Below, piece by piece: positions 46,116-54,124 of a DNA stretch of 64,000 nucleotides. The position numbers and the translations under genes were made by a program. Each line of letters starts with the position of its first letter. The first letter of the stretch is position 1. The notes below the pieces were generated by a model. The model was not told the DNA's origin, searched no databases, and saw nothing but the letters and a program-made list of their open reading frames with translations. The DNA comes from Paenibacillus borealis (GTDB lineage: Bacteria > Bacillota > Bacilli > Paenibacillales > Paenibacillaceae). The DNA lies in contig NZ_CP009285.1 of assembly GCF_000758665.1 (NCBI RefSeq), forward strand, positions 5,642,001-5,706,000. Reading direction: 5' to 3'.

Positions 46116-47003
46116 CTACTCTTTGACCGCCCCCATCATCATGCCGGAGATAAAGTACCTTTGAAGCACTGGATACATCACAACAATCGGCAGGGTGGTA
46201 ATGACAATTGTTGCTAGCTGAACCCCTTTGGTGGTGGTTTCAATCACGGCGGAGCCCCCGATGTTCTGCATCGACTGGGTCTGCGACTGCACGATAATCT
46301 CATACAGCTTCATCTGCAGCGGGTAGAGCGCCTGGTTGGTGATATATAGTTTGGTTGTCATGAAGTCGTTCCATTGCCCCACCCCGTTGAACAGGGCGAT
46401 TGTCGCCATAGCAGGCATGGAGAGCGGGATGAAGATTTTCAGGAAAATATGCCAGTCGCCTGCGCCGTCGATTTTGGCCGACTCTTCAAGCGAATCCGGG
46501 ACATTCCGGAAAAAGTTCATCAGAATGACAACGTCGTAATAGCTGAATAATGCGGGTATGATGTATACCCAAAAGCTGTTCAGGAGTCCGAGCGATTTAA
46601 TCAGCAGGTAGGTCGGAATCATCCCGCCGGAGAAAAACATCGTAATGACGCCCATCGCCACATAAAGCTTGCGGCCGCGGATGTATCTTTTGCTGAGACC
46701 GTAGCCGATCATTGCGCAGAAGAACACATGGGTGAAGACCCCGACGAAGGTTTTGGAGATGGAGACCAGGAAAGACTGCCCGATGCTGCTGTCATTGAAT
46801 ACCGCGCGGTAATTTTCGAGCGAGAACTCTTTGGACCAGAAAATAAATCCGCCCTCGGCAAGCGCCTTGCCTGAGCTTAAGGATGAAATAATTACATTCC
46901 ATAAGGGAACGAGAATAATAACCATGAAGATTATCAGCAGAACCATATTGACCGCGTCAAAGATCCGGCTGTCGATATCTTCTTTAACCACCTTTCGGTT
47001 CAC
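46116..47003 (-). CDS. LplC/YtcP-type sugar ABC permease
   Basis: Inner-membrane permease (295 aa) with the loop ESAKIDGAGDWHIFLKIFIP and C-terminus RYFISGMMMGAVKE. The start is GTG at 47003 with AAAGGAGG 8 bases upstream. It lies 15 bases after the LplB-type permease. Confidence 0.92.
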   Translation of the reverse strand: MNRKVVKEDIDSRIFDAVNMVLLIIFMVIILVPLWNVIISSLSSGKALAEGGFIFWSKEFSLENYRAVFNDSSIGQSFLVSISKTFVGVFTHVFFCAMIGYGLSKRYIRGRKLYVAMGVITMFFSGGMIPTYLLIKSLGLLNSFWVYIIPALFSYYDVVILMNFFRNVPDSLEESAKIDGAGDWHIFLKIFIPLSMPAMATIALFNGVGQWNDFMTTKLYITNQALYPLQMKLYEIIVQSQTQSMQNIGGSAVIETTTKGVQLATIVITTLPIVVMYPVLQRYFISGMMMGAVKE

Positions 47004-47018
47004 AGCAAATGCCTCCTT

Positions 47019-47999
47019 TTATAACACGGATTGATTATCATTTAACTTACTGGTGATTTTGTTAGCCGTAACCAGCAGAATCACCGATACGATGGAGACA
47101 CCTAAACCGACGGCAGTAGCATAAGAGAAGTCACCTTGCGTCATCCCCATGCGGTATACATACGAATTGATGACCTCCGCTCTGGCCCTGTTCTGAGAGT
47201 TCATGAGGACCAGCGTCTGATCCAGATTGGAGCCGAGTAAACCGCTTACAGTCAGAATCAGATTCAGGCTGATAATCGACTTCATGTTCGGAAGGGTAAT
47301 ATTCCAGATTTGCCGGAGCCGGCTGGCTCCATCTATTTTGGCCGCCTCATAGTAGGTCGGATCTATTTTTGACATAATGGCCAGATACAGAATCGTGCCC
47401 CATCCGGCTTCTTTCCAGATATCGGACAAAGTAGCAATCCACCAGTACTTGCCGGAATCCAGCAGAATGTTGGACGGCTTCGAAATCAGCCCGAGATTCA
47501 GCAGCAGCTCATTGAACAAGCCTGAGGTGGAGAACCAGGTGATCAGCATCCCGCCGAGTACGATCCATGACAGAAAATGCGGCAGGTAGGAGATGGTCTG
47601 GACGAATTTTTTGAAGCGCCCCATGTTCAGCTCGTAAATCATAATGGCGAGAATAATCGGAATGATAAACCCGATCCCAAGCTTCAGGAAGCTGATGCCC
47701 AGCGTGTTCACGACCGCATCCCAGAAGTATTCGTCAGACAGAATAATCTTGAAGTTATCCAGCCCCACCCAGGGTGCGGAAGATAGTGTGTCTATGACCG
47801 TGTAGTTCTTGAAGGCAATCGTCAGACCGTAAATCGGTATGTAGCAGAAAATAATCATAAAAATAATGCCCGGCAAAATCATGGACTGAATCTCCCACTG
47901 CCTTTTGTAATCGATTACAAAATCTTTGATCCGCTGCCCCATAGGCTTCTTGGCGTTCGGCGGCATTGAAGTTGACGGTACTACAGCTGTTTTATTCAC
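47019..47999 (-). CDS. LplB-type sugar ABC permease
   Basis: Inner-membrane permease (326 aa) with the loop EAAKIDGASRLRQIWNITLP. The start is GTG at 47999, preceded by GGAGGGGAG. First structural gene after the LacI gene; the perfect palindrome 48041-48058 lies just upstream of its ribosome site. Confidence 0.92.
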   Translation of the reverse strand: MNKTAVVPSTSMPPNAKKPMGQRIKDFVIDYKRQWEIQSMILPGIIFMIIFCYIPIYGLTIAFKNYTVIDTLSSAPWVGLDNFKIILSDEYFWDAVVNTLGISFLKLGIGFIIPIILAIMIYELNMGRFKKFVQTISYLPHFLSWIVLGGMLITWFSTSGLFNELLLNLGLISKPSNILLDSGKYWWIATLSDIWKEAGWGTILYLAIMSKIDPTYYEAAKIDGASRLRQIWNITLPNMKSIISLNLILTVSGLLGSNLDQTLVLMNSQNRARAEVINSYVYRMGMTQGDFSYATAVGLGVSIVSVILLVTANKITSKLNDNQSVL

Positions 48000-48040
48000 G
48001 TTCTTCTCCCCTCCAAATCAAGAAATCAGATGTTTAAATC

Positions 48041-48058
48041 AATAAAAACGTTTTTATT
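48041..48058. promoter_or_regulatory. LacI operator before the fourth importer
   Basis: Perfect 18-bp palindrome AATAAAAACGTTTTTATT, 41 bases before the LplB start. The same core occurs at 49220-49235 before the lacI gene. Confidence 0.82.
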
Positions 48059-48182
48059 TCCGCGCAAAAAAAAGCCCCCCTGCTGTGCATTTTTTTATAA
48101 AACGGATGAAGAAGAAACAGAAGGAACCCTAATATTGTAAAACATATGGATGCTTATATCTGGAAACGACCACTCCTGCTCT

Positions 48183-49202
48183 TTATGGGCGGTCATTCCG
48201 GTCCATCTTTACATGGCTTGAGCCTCTTACAACAAGTTCACCCTGCAATTTCTGTACGGCACCTTGCTCTTTCTCTTGAATCATGCGCACCAGATGGTCA
48301 ATCGCCAGCATGCCCTGCCTTGCGATCTGATTCCTCACTGTCGTGAGCGGCGGCGAGTAGTATGGAGCGATATCAATATCATCGAAGCCCATTACACTGA
48401 CATCCTCCGGCACTTCATAACCGTAGCTCTTAAGCGCCTGAATACAGCCGATTGCACTGATATCATTACCGGCCAGGAAGGCATCAGGCAGTTTCTCCGG
48501 ATGCACGCGCATAAAGGCCTTCACGGCATTATAAGTACTGTCTTCCTCAAAATAACCCTGAATAATATAATCCTCATCCACCGGAAGCTGATATTGGCGG
48601 AGTGCGGCCAGATAACCTTCCTTACGCTGCACACTGTCGAACATCGTATCTACGCCGGAGATGTAGGCAATTTTCTTATGCCCCAGGCCGATTAAATACT
48701 TTGTAGCCTCATAGCCTGACTCAAAAGAATCAAAAATGATGCTCCCCATACCCTCGTCCTCCAGCACCCGGTCCAGAAATACCGCCTTAATCTTGTCTTT
48801 CTTCATCGCGGCAATGTCCTTCTCATCGATGCCAAGCTCCTCGTAGATAATGACACCATCCACGCGCCGTCCGAGAATGTTGCTCATGACCACTTGTTTG
48901 TCCTTGGTAACAAATACATTCAAGCCATAACCCAGGCGGTCGCACTGACGGGCCATGGATTCTACCAGCTTATAAAAGTATGGACCTGACACACTTGTGG
49001 TGAAAAAACCAAGCATCTTCGTCGTACCGGACTTCAGCAGCTTACCGTTCAGGTTCGGAACATAATTCAGGCGCTGGGCCACCTTCAGCACATGGGATTT
49101 GGTCTCCGGGTTGAGCACATCCACGTCATTCAAAGCGTTGGATACCGTGGAGATGGAGACGCCTGCTTCTCTGGCCACATCTTTGATTGTTATCTTTCCC
49201 AT
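48183..49202 (-). CDS. LacI-family transcriptional repressor
   Basis: Full-length (339 aa) LacI-type regulator. Helix-turn-helix TIKDVAREAGVSISTVSNAL at residues 4-23, hinge VLKVAQRLNYVPN, then a complete sensing domain (VDGVIIYEEL, SVMGFDDIDIAPYYSPPLTTV, ending in MLAIDHLVRMI). The ATG at 49202 has AGAGGA 8 bases upstream. It is expected to repress itself and the importer-GH30 operon through the shared AAAAACGTTTTT palindromes. Confidence 0.94.
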   Translation of the reverse strand: MGKITIKDVAREAGVSISTVSNALNDVDVLNPETKSHVLKVAQRLNYVPNLNGKLLKSGTTKMLGFFTTSVSGPYFYKLVESMARQCDRLGYGLNVFVTKDKQVVMSNILGRRVDGVIIYEELGIDEKDIAAMKKDKIKAVFLDRVLEDEGMGSIIFDSFESGYEATKYLIGLGHKKIAYISGVDTMFDSVQRKEGYLAALRQYQLPVDEDYIIQGYFEEDSTYNAVKAFMRVHPEKLPDAFLAGNDISAIGCIQALKSYGYEVPEDVSVMGFDDIDIAPYYSPPLTTVRNQIARQGMLAIDHLVRMIQEKEQGAVQKLQGELVVRGSSHVKMDRNDRP

Positions 49203-49219
49203 ATCATTGTTCCTCTGCA

Positions 49220-49271
49220 ATAAAAACGTTTTTATAGTTTATAAAATAGCATGAAACCGTTTTAAATACAA
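49220..49271 (-). promoter_or_regulatory. Promoter and operator of the lacI gene
   Basis: On the minus strand TTGTAT (49266-49271), a 17-base spacer and TATTTT (49243-49248). The perfect palindrome ATAAAAACGTTTTTAT is at 49220-49235, just downstream. A weaker AAACCGTTTT copy lies in the spacer (49254-49263). Confidence 0.72.
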
Positions 49272-49313
49272 TACTTTTTCTCATGATCTTTCTCTTGCCA
49301 CCTTTTTCGCTAG

Positions 49314-49824
49314 TTATTGCCCGCTGAACGCAAACATAATCTCTGCCTCACACACCCGCTCACCCTCTACAGTGGCGGTTCCGGTTCCTTTTACAATCAT
49401 CCCCTTGACGCGGGTGACTTCAAATTCAAGGCGCAGCTGATCTCCCGGCTTCACTTGACGCTTAAACCGGCAGTTGTCGATTCCCGTGAGCAGTCCGGGT
49501 CGTGCTTCCGCCCTCTCCCTGTGTGGACATGGCTATACCGCCTACCTGGGCCAATGCCTCAACGATCAATACACCAGGCATCACAGGATATTTGGGGAAA
49601 TGCCCTTGGACGATCCCCCCACAAAGTGGTGTTTAGCTTTGATGATTACTCAGGTACTTTGCGGGGACCCCAAAACATATAAATCCCTAAAAAATAGGTT
49701 CGTTTATACTCACATTCTTAATTCCGACCGCCCGCTTGCCTTCATCAAGCTCAGTGATCCGGTCTACCAGCAGAAACGGATAACGGTGGGGAATCCGCGC
49801 CTGAATTTCATTGACGTCCAGCAT
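49314..49824 (-). pseudogene. fabZ: fabZ pseudogene (3-hydroxyacyl-ACP dehydratase)
   Basis: Reading the minus strand from ATG 49824 (GGAGGAG ribosome site) gives a FabZ start: [19 protein letters not shown], then [18 protein letters not shown] and INEPIF. The frame is then broken by an 81-bp insertion with stop codons (49609-49689). FabZ resumes with [20 protein letters not shown], containing the active-site His region, and continues to about 49515. A single-base frameshift follows. In the next frame [16 protein letters not shown] onward reads through to the stop at 49314. Both lesions prevent a normal product, so this should be a decayed extra copy beside a working fabZ elsewhere. Confidence 0.9.
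49609..49689. mobile_element. Small palindromic insertion inside fabZ
   Basis: 81 bases that interrupt the FabZ reading exactly between INEPIF and QGHFP. Inside, CCCCACAAAGT (49617-49627) and ACTTTGCGGGG (49656-49666) form near-perfect inverted repeats, 50 bases end to end. No coding capacity, so it is MITE- or REP-like. No clear target duplication could be assigned. Confidence 0.65.
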
Positions 49825-49939
49825 ACAGTAGTAACTCCTCCGTGATTAAATTTATCTCATTTTACTATAAAGCAGCGGGATTTAGCTATGCGGAGTTGGG
49901 CGGGCGAATTCGGGCGGCAAGTAACCAGGGTGAAGTATG

Positions 49940-50060
49940 GTGCGGGTGACTGGCGGTGGTGCGGGCGGGGGCGATGGGTGCCGGTGCGGGTATGGGGGCG
50001 GATGCGGGAGCTGCGCGGATGCGGGGGCGGCGCGGATGCGGGGGCGAGCACGAGTGGTGA
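49940..50060 (+). repeat. G-rich tract with quadruplex potential
   Basis: At least seven runs of three to five G lie between 49963 and 50047, with units like GCGGATGCGGGGGCG repeated. Strong strand bias (G on plus). Open frames through it translate to low-complexity text and have no ribosome site. Confidence 0.65.
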
Positions 50061-50159
50061 GGTGAGTGCGGACGGCGTGTTATAGGTGCAGGCGATGATG
50101 AGGCGTATTGAGGGATGCTGCACAACCCTTTGTTCCACTCACTAGCCCACTTCCAGCAG

Positions 50160-50776
50160 AATCAAAGGGATTTATCCCACTAATTTCACTCGTCCCGCCT
50201 ACTTTTGGCGTCTTTAATGGGATTTATCCCTCTATTTCCCTCATTCTGCCTACTTTCGGCGTAATTAGTGGGATTTGTCCCTCTATTTTTCTATCTCCGC
50301 TGCCCCACTCCCACCTGAATCAGGAGCACTTTTACACCTCATTCCCTCTCCAAGCCCACTACCACCGGAATCAGGAGCACTTTTACACCTCATTTCCCTC
50401 TACACGCCCTCTACCACCGGAATCAGGAGCACTTTTACACCTCATTTCCTCTACAAGCCCACTCTCACCGGAACCAGGAGCACTTTTACGCCTCATTCAC
50501 TCTACAAGGCCACTTCCACCTGAATCAGGAGCACTTTTACACCTCATTCCCTCTACACGCCCACTTCCACCGGAATCAGGAGCACTTTTGCCCCTCATTT
50601 CCCTCTACACGCCACTCCCAGCAGAATCAGGAGCACTTTTGCCCCTCATTTCCCTCTACACGCCACTACCAGCAGAATCAGGAGCACTTTTGCCCCTCAT
50701 TTCCCTCTACACGCCACTACCAGCGGAATCAGGAGCACTTTTACACCTCATTCCCTCTAATTGCCTACTTTTGGGG
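50160..50776. repeat. 51-bp tandem repeat array, two unit types
   Basis: The first three units (from 50160, 50211, 50263) contain GGGATTTATCCC-type palindromes. Nine units then begin with AATCAGGAGCACTTTT at 50318, 50369, 50421, 50472, 50523, 50574, 50625, 50676 and 50727. The step is 51, once 52. The long open frame across it switches phase at the 52-bp step (NQEHFYTSFP becomes ESGALLHLI), so it is not a conserved coding repeat. Confidence 0.85.
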
Positions 50777-50811
50777 GACCCCTGAATACATCGTATAATT
50801 TCCTAAACGAC

Positions 50812-50938
50812 AAAAAACCTTGAATATAGCTAAACTCAAGAATAAAGGTCAGCTGATGGACGGCCTCCTGCAGAGCAAGGAGTTCGTCCATGCAGCAATT
50901 CAGATTCTAAGTTTACCCTATATAGATTCAAGGTTTTT
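50812..50938. repeat. 127-bp long inverted repeat
   Basis: AAAAACCTTGAAT at the left end pairs with ATTCAAGGTTTTT at the right. Inner pairs are TAAACT/AGTTTA, AGAAT/ATTCT and TGGACG/CGTCCA. The whole stretch folds into one long imperfect hairpin whose T run on the minus strand would terminate the MATE transcript. Confidence 0.75.
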
Positions 50939-50984
50939 AAAGAAATCTAAGTAATTTACTTCAGGGCTTCAAGGCTTCAAGACG

Positions 50985-52373
50985 TCACACCGACGCCACC
51001 GGAGCAACACCCTCCGGATCGTCTACACTACCCAATTTCCCCAGCTTCCGGTTGAAGCCGAGGAACAGGATCACACCCAGGAGACTGGTGGTCACCTCGG
51101 TAACGGTCATGGACCAGATCACACCATGCAGGCCGAAGAAATAATGCAGCACGATAATCACCGGAATATAGAGCACGCCTTGCGTAACCGCCATAATCCC
51201 CGCCTGTGCACCTTGGCCCGTAGCCTGGAAAATGCTCATGAATAGACCGGTAAAACCATTGAACAGCGCAGAAATGAGCATGGCTGCCAGGATGTAAGTT
51301 CCCATACTGATCACCGAGCTATCGCTGGAGAACAAATGCAGGATAGGTCCTCTAAACACATAGACCAGACTTACAAACACTACCGCAATGCTTGCGATAT
51401 AGGCAAAAGAATACTTAATACCGGACATAAGTCTGGCGCTGTTCCTGCTGGCATAGTTAAAGGCGAAGAGCGGGATCAGGCCCAGGAAAAGCCCCATCGA
51501 CAGGAACTCGGGAATCTGCACAATTCTCAGCGCCACCCCGAACCCGGCTACGACATTCTCACCATACTGGATGGAATAGTTATTAAGCAGCAGTGTGGTC
51601 ACGATCAGAAAAGCGCATTGCAGCAGCTCCGAGATGCCGACTTTATAGATCTCCAGCTTATCCTGCAGGGATATTCTGAAATGCTTCAGGAATCCCCTCA
51701 GATTCTGACTCCGTTTCTCCAGATAATAGAGATAATAGAGTGCCGATCCGAGGTTAGCCAGGCACATCGCCAGCGCCGCTCCAGCCACATGCCAGCCCAG
51801 AATCAAGATAAACAGCGGGTCAAAGATCAGGCTGAGTGCCGTGCTGATGAAAATGCCGTACATCGACTCCTTCGACGCCCCCTCCGCGCGGACCAGCTGT
51901 TCGAGCGCAAAGTTAAGCACAATTGCGAAACCTCCGGCGAACATCGTCAGGGCATAGGTCTTCGTGTAATCAAAGGTTGCCGCATCCGCACCAAGCAGCC
52001 GGGTGAGCGGATTAATCGCCAGCAGAGCCAGTATTGCGATAACGATACCGGCGATAATGCTTGCGTAGAAGGTATAACCGGCGATCCGCTTGCCCTTCTC
52101 CGTATCCTTCTCCCCGGCCAGCCGGGTCACGAAGGTTCCGCCGCCCACTCCGAATACATTGCCGAAGGCCATCAGGACGGTAAAGATCGGCAAGCCCAGC
52201 GTAATCGCCGTCAGCATCCCCGTATTATGCAGCAAACCGATGAAATACGCATTGATCACATTGTAGACCGTTCCGACCGACATTCCGATCATCATGGGAA
52301 CCGACAAATGGAATATAGCCTTCTTCATTGGAGCGGACTCCAGATAATATTGATTGGACAATTCTTGTTTCAT
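50985..52373 (-). CDS. MATE-family multidrug efflux transporter
   Basis: Integral membrane cation-coupled drug exporter (462 aa, about 12 helices). GVGGGTFVTRLAGEKD and the repeated N- and C-half MATE architecture are visible. Resembles MepA-type transporters. The ATG at 52373 has GGAGG 7 bases upstream. It lies 39 bases after a MarR-type repressor gene on the same strand, the MepR-MepA arrangement. The drug range cannot be inferred. Confidence 0.92.
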   Translation of the reverse strand: MKQELSNQYYLESAPMKKAIFHLSVPMMIGMSVGTVYNVINAYFIGLLHNTGMLTAITLGLPIFTVLMAFGNVFGVGGGTFVTRLAGEKDTEKGKRIAGYTFYASIIAGIVIAILALLAINPLTRLLGADAATFDYTKTYALTMFAGGFAIVLNFALEQLVRAEGASKESMYGIFISTALSLIFDPLFILILGWHVAGAALAMCLANLGSALYYLYYLEKRSQNLRGFLKHFRISLQDKLEIYKVGISELLQCAFLIVTTLLLNNYSIQYGENVVAGFGVALRIVQIPEFLSMGLFLGLIPLFAFNYASRNSARLMSGIKYSFAYIASIAVVFVSLVYVFRGPILHLFSSDSSVISMGTYILAAMLISALFNGFTGLFMSIFQATGQGAQAGIMAVTQGVLYIPVIIVLHYFFGLHGVIWSMTVTEVTTSLLGVILFLGFNRKLGKLGSVDDPEGVAPVASV

Positions 52374-52412
52374 ATTCATTCCTCCGTACATGTACCCTCA
52401 TGATCAAATTCA

Positions 52413-52844
52413 TTACAGGCTTTGATTAACTTTGGACAGCAGCAACAATAATGTGGCTGCCTCCTCCTTGCTGAGCTGCAGGGTAATGCCGGCTTCGACA
52501 TCCGAGAACATCAGGTTGAACTCCTCCACCAGGACAACTCCCTTCTCCAATACGGTCAGCTTCTTCTGCCGCTCATCCTTCTCATCAGTGACGCGCGCGA
52601 TATAGCCTTTCTTCTCCAGGCCCTGGAGCATGCTGGTGATACTGGCCCCGCGCCGTTTGAACTGCTCCGCCAGATCCTTCTGGATTACGCCTTTGTCCTG
52701 ATTCTCATAGATATATCCGATCATCCGGCCTTGCGCAGAATTCAGTCCCAGCTCGTTCAGCCGGGTATCAGCAGAGCTCTTAAGCTTGAGTCCAATCTCA
52801 CGGATCAAATCTGAATACGGTGTATGCAAAATGGGTTCGGTCAT
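52413..52844 (-). CDS. MarR-family repressor of the MATE pump
   Basis: A 143-aa MarR winged-helix regulator. Central HTH and wing: VIQKDLAEQFKRRGASITSML followed by KKGYIARVTDEKDERQKKLTVL, the hallmark DxRxxxxxLT wing. AAGGGGAC precedes the ATG. It heads the MATE operon and is likely autoregulatory through TTAGAA-type boxes in its promoter; drug binding would relieve repression. Confidence 0.92.
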   Translation of the reverse strand: MTEPILHTPYSDLIREIGLKLKSSADTRLNELGLNSAQGRMIGYIYENQDKGVIQKDLAEQFKRRGASITSMLQGLEKKGYIARVTDEKDERQKKLTVLEKGVVLVEEFNLMFSDVEAGITLQLSKEEAATLLLLLSKVNQSL

Positions 52845-52864
52845 CTTCGTGTCCCCTTGTCATT

Positions 52865-52930
52865 TTAGATAGAATTCTAAGCAATATGCCAAGCATAATG
52901 TATAGACTTCTAACTGTCAATATTCTAACT
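52865..52930 (-). promoter_or_regulatory. marR promoter with GTTAGAA-type boxes
   Basis: On the minus strand TTGACA (52915-52920), a 17-base spacer and TATGCT (52892-52897). Two GTTAGAA direct repeats flank the -35 box, and TTAGAATTCTATCTAA lies downstream at 52865-52880. These resemble GTTAG-signature MepR operators. Confidence 0.65.
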
Positions 52931-53080
52931 AAATGGACATCTTTTAACTATCTGGACATCGAAGCAGACCAGGCCTCTCCTCCTTTGGAATTGCCAATCT
53001 CACGGCTACAGACCTAATGTACTTAGGGAATGTAAACTCAATTTAAACGGAATCCAAACAAACAGCATGTATACTTGCCC

Positions 53081-53174
53081 TTGACAATCCTCACCGGAAG
53101 GATAATAATGTCCCTAGAATGATCATTCTAATGGACGGCATATTTTTTTATCGCACACTAGAATGATCGTTCGA
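53081..53174 (+). promoter_or_regulatory. SDR-gene promoter with two TetR operators
   Basis: TTGACA (53081-53086), a 17-base spacer and AATAAT (53104-53109). A perfect 16-bp palindrome TAGAATGATCATTCTA at 53115-53130 and a variant TAGAATGATCGTTCGA at 53159-53174 follow. A related site precedes the tetR gene. Confidence 0.75.
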
Positions 53175-53199
53175 TCTAATAACCCGGGAGGTATTATTT

Positions 53200-54033
53200 A
53201 TGTCTACTAATACAGCAGCTCAAACGATTTTCATTACAGGCACCAGTTCGGGGCTCGGTAAGCTTACGGCGATTCATTTTGCCAAAATGGGCTGGAATGT
53301 TGCCGCCACCCTGCGTACACCGGAGAATGAGCAGGAGCTGCGCCAGTACGGGAATATCAGACTGTTCAAGCTGGATGTTACGGATCTTGACCAGGTGAGA
53401 ACCGCAGTTGATGCGGCGATCGAGGCTTTTGGCAAAATAGATGTTGTCGTCAATAATGCCGGAATGGGCACCTATGGACCGCTTGAGCTGGCTGCTGAGA
53501 AGGATATCGATTGGCAATTCGCCGTCAATACCCGCGGGCCGATCAATGTGATCCGGGCGTTCCTGCCGCACTTCCGGCAGAATGGCGGAGGCATGTTCAT
53601 TAACATCAGCTCTTTCATGGGCGTGACAACCGCTGTACCGCTCGGCTCCCTCTATAATATGTCCAAATTCGCGCTGGAAGGATTAACGGAAGGTCTGTAC
53701 TACGAGCTGAAGCCGCTGAATATTGAGCTGAGACTTATCGAGCAAGGCGGTTCTTCCGGCAATAACTTCACGAATAATATTATCTGGAACAGAGATGAGA
53801 AGATTACGGTGTACGATGAGATGATGGATAAACTGAGTGCGCTTATGGGGAACCGTGATAACAGTCAACTGGATGATCCGCAAGAAATTGTAGATGCGAT
53901 AGCAGACCTGGCCACCGGGGTAAACAGCAAATTCCGGACGGTGATCGGCGCTGCGGGGAACAGCTTAATGGCGCTGCGTAATTCCGTGCCAATTGAAGAG
54001 TATCTGGAGACCATGGCACAGAATAACCGCTAA
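53200..54033 (+). CDS. Short-chain dehydrogenase/reductase (SDR)
   Basis: Cytosolic NAD(P)-dependent oxidoreductase (277 aa). Cofactor motif TGTSSGLG (about residues 14-21), NNAG (about 86-89), catalytic Ser in NISSFMG and YNMSK with Tyr near 152 and Lys near 156: a classical SDR. GGGAGG precedes the ATG by 8 bases. Two TetR-type operators overlap its promoter region. With the next gene it forms a regulator-plus-oxidoreductase pair that probably responds to a reactive or toxic carbonyl compound; the substrate is unknown. Confidence 0.92.
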   Translation: MSTNTAAQTIFITGTSSGLGKLTAIHFAKMGWNVAATLRTPENEQELRQYGNIRLFKLDVTDLDQVRTAVDAAIEAFGKIDVVVNNAGMGTYGPLELAAEKDIDWQFAVNTRGPINVIRAFLPHFRQNGGGMFINISSFMGVTTAVPLGSLYNMSKFALEGLTEGLYYELKPLNIELRLIEQGGSSGNNFTNNIIWNRDEKITVYDEMMDKLSALMGNRDNSQLDDPQEIVDAIADLATGVNSKFRTVIGAAGNSLMALRNSVPIEEYLETMAQNNR

Positions 54034-54065
54034 AACGCAGCCGTACTGCCGTCCCCCTACATGCC

Positions 54066-54110
54066 TTGACAAGCCGTAACCTCTTGCCTTACATTAGAAT
54101 GAATGTTCGA
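54066..54110 (+). promoter_or_regulatory. tetR promoter with operator
   Basis: TTGACA (54066-54071), an 18-base spacer and TACATT (54090-54095). TAGAATGAATGTTCGA (54095-54110) overlaps the -10 box and lies just before the GGAGG of tetR. Confidence 0.7.
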
Positions 54111-54124
54111 TTGGAGGCGGGTTT

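Noticed and set aside
49857..50138. Pro/Arg/His-rich frame opposite the G-rich tract
   Set aside because: Low-complexity translation without start signals.
50160..50776. CRISPR array
   Set aside because: Units are contiguous 51-bp copies; no short identical repeats alternating with unique spacers, and no cas genes.
50108..50785. 225-aa open frame across the 51-bp array
   Set aside because: It is a translation of the repeat, has only a TTG start with weak GAGG, and changes phase at the 52-bp unit, so the peptide repeat is not conserved.
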